From assembly GCA_036274645.1 (NCBI GenBank), contig DASUFH010000233.1, forward strand, positions 1 through 5,748: a stretch of DNA of 5,748 nt. Reading direction: 5' to 3'. Below, one piece after another: positions 5,221 to 5,748 of the stretch. The stretch comes from DASUFH01 sp036274645 (GTDB lineage: Bacteria; Acidobacteriota; Terriglobia; 20CM-2-55-15). A model generated the notes under the pieces. It ran no database searches. It was not told where the DNA came from and worked only from the letters and a program-made list of their open reading frames with translations. Every line of letters starts with the position of its first letter. Position 1 is the first letter of the stretch. The translations under genes and the position numbers were made by a program.

Positions 5221-5748
5221 GTGAAGCCGGCTGCTATCTGCATTCTTTTCCTTATCTTGTTCGCGCCGGCTGGATGCCGCGGCGGCTCTGACGGCGCCGG
5301 CGGTTCGGACGACCACCTCATCATCTACACCGGACGCGACAAAGACGAGGTTGCCGCGGTCGTCGCGCTTTTCACGGAGAAATACCCGCAGTACAAAGGG
5401 AAGGTCGATAGCGTGATTGCCGGGGCGCAGGCGACGCTGGACCGGCTTCGCGCCGAGAAGGCGAATCCTCAGGCGGGGTTCCTGTGGGGCGGCACCTTGC
5501 AGGGACTGTCGCAGGCTGCCGCTGAGGGGCTGCTGGCGCCCTCTCACCCCGAACACGCCGACCTGATCGATCCCGCCCGCTCGGATCCGCAAGGCTACTG
5601 GTATGCGGAGATGCTCCTTCCCGAGGTCATTGTGTACAACCATGACCTGTTGAAGCCGGAGGACGCTCCGAAGGACTGGGACGACCTGATTACGCCGGCG
5701 TTCAAGGACAAGATCGTCATTCGCGATGTCGTGCCGTCGGGTACCATG
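5221..5748 (+). CDS. ABC transporter solute-binding lipoprotein, Fe3+-type (3' truncated by window)
   Basis: A frame open from the GTG at 5221 to the window end codes for 176 residues, about half of a typical 330-350 residue binding protein. Residues 1-19 are a lipoprotein-like signal: Met-Lys, a hydrophobic core ICILFLILF, then APAGC with Cys19 as the likely lipidated residue; Pro at -3 makes the lipobox imperfect. A Gly/Ser/Asp linker (20-31) leads into the first domain strand LIIYTGRDKDEV (33-44). Family features follow in order: ATLDRLRAEKANPQAGFLWGG-type block (71-91), AAAEGLLAP (99-107), DPQGYWYAE (122-130), the hinge strand EVIVYNHDLL (135-144), PKDWDDLITPAFKDKIVI (150-167) and PSGT (172-175). 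This order is that of iron(III)/2-aminoethylphosphonate-type binding proteins (FbpA/FutA/AfuA-like), which deliver ligand to an inner-membrane permease and ATPase. The metal-binding tyrosines of such proteins would lie beyond the window, so iron is a likely but unproven ligand. Permease and ATPase genes would be expected just downstream. Confidence 0.85.
   Translation, partial: MKPAAICILFLILFAPAGCRGGSDGAGGSDDHLIIYTGRDKDEVAAVVALFTEKYPQYKGKVDSVIAGAQATLDRLRAEKANPQAGFLWGGTLQGLSQAAAEGLLAPSHPEHADLIDPARSDPQGYWYAEMLLPEVIVYNHDLLKPEDAPKDWDDLITPAFKDKIVIRDVVPSGTM

Noticed and set aside
5116..5643. Antisense frame (175 codons) covering the inverted repeat and the binding-protein start
   Set aside because: It overlaps the binding protein, whose motifs are clear on the + strand, and it runs through the repeat arm. 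Nothing in its translation is recognisable.

Overview
The window (about 60% G+C) looks like chromosomal DNA of an Acidobacteriota member, probably of the Solibacter/Bryobacter or Vicinamibacter type. The main pointer is the C-terminal part of a very large outer-membrane receptor of the kind that is greatly expanded in that phylum. The G+C, the many GTG starts and weak ribosome binding sites, and the cyanobacterial/acidobacterial style of the aminotransferase agree. This assignment is inference from protein style and has not been checked against a database.

Layout, all on the + strand: (1) 2-1624, the C-terminal half of a TonB-dependent, Oar-like receptor cut by the left edge, closed by a textbook intrinsic terminator at 1651-1685. 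(2) 1720-2901, a 12-helix MFS drug-efflux type transporter, probably starting at a GTG with almost no 5' leader. (3) 2978-3931, a branched-chain amino acid aminotransferase (ilvE) with its own TATAAT box in the short gap. (4) 4025-5008, an unrecognised protein with a signal peptide followed by what reads as a winged-helix fold. (5) 5009-5220, an intergenic region with a 133-bp inverted-repeat element whose arms are 35-36 nt, followed by a promoter. (6) 5221-window end, the N-terminal half of a lipoprotein-type, iron-ABC-transporter-like solute-binding protein cut by the right edge.

The genes do not form an obvious pathway. A terminator, separate promoter-like sequences and gaps of 76-212 bp suggest mostly single-gene transcription units that share a strand. 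Three of the five encode envelope or exported proteins (receptor, exported unknown, binding protein) and one encodes an inner-membrane transporter. A functional link between the receptor and the binding protein, such as metal uptake, is possible but not shown.

The parts most worth a second look are the exported winged-helix-like protein, the long inverted repeat with 7-nt periodicity in its arms, and two genes that look leaderless (GTG start 6-7 nt after a TAnnnT box, no Shine-Dalgarno).
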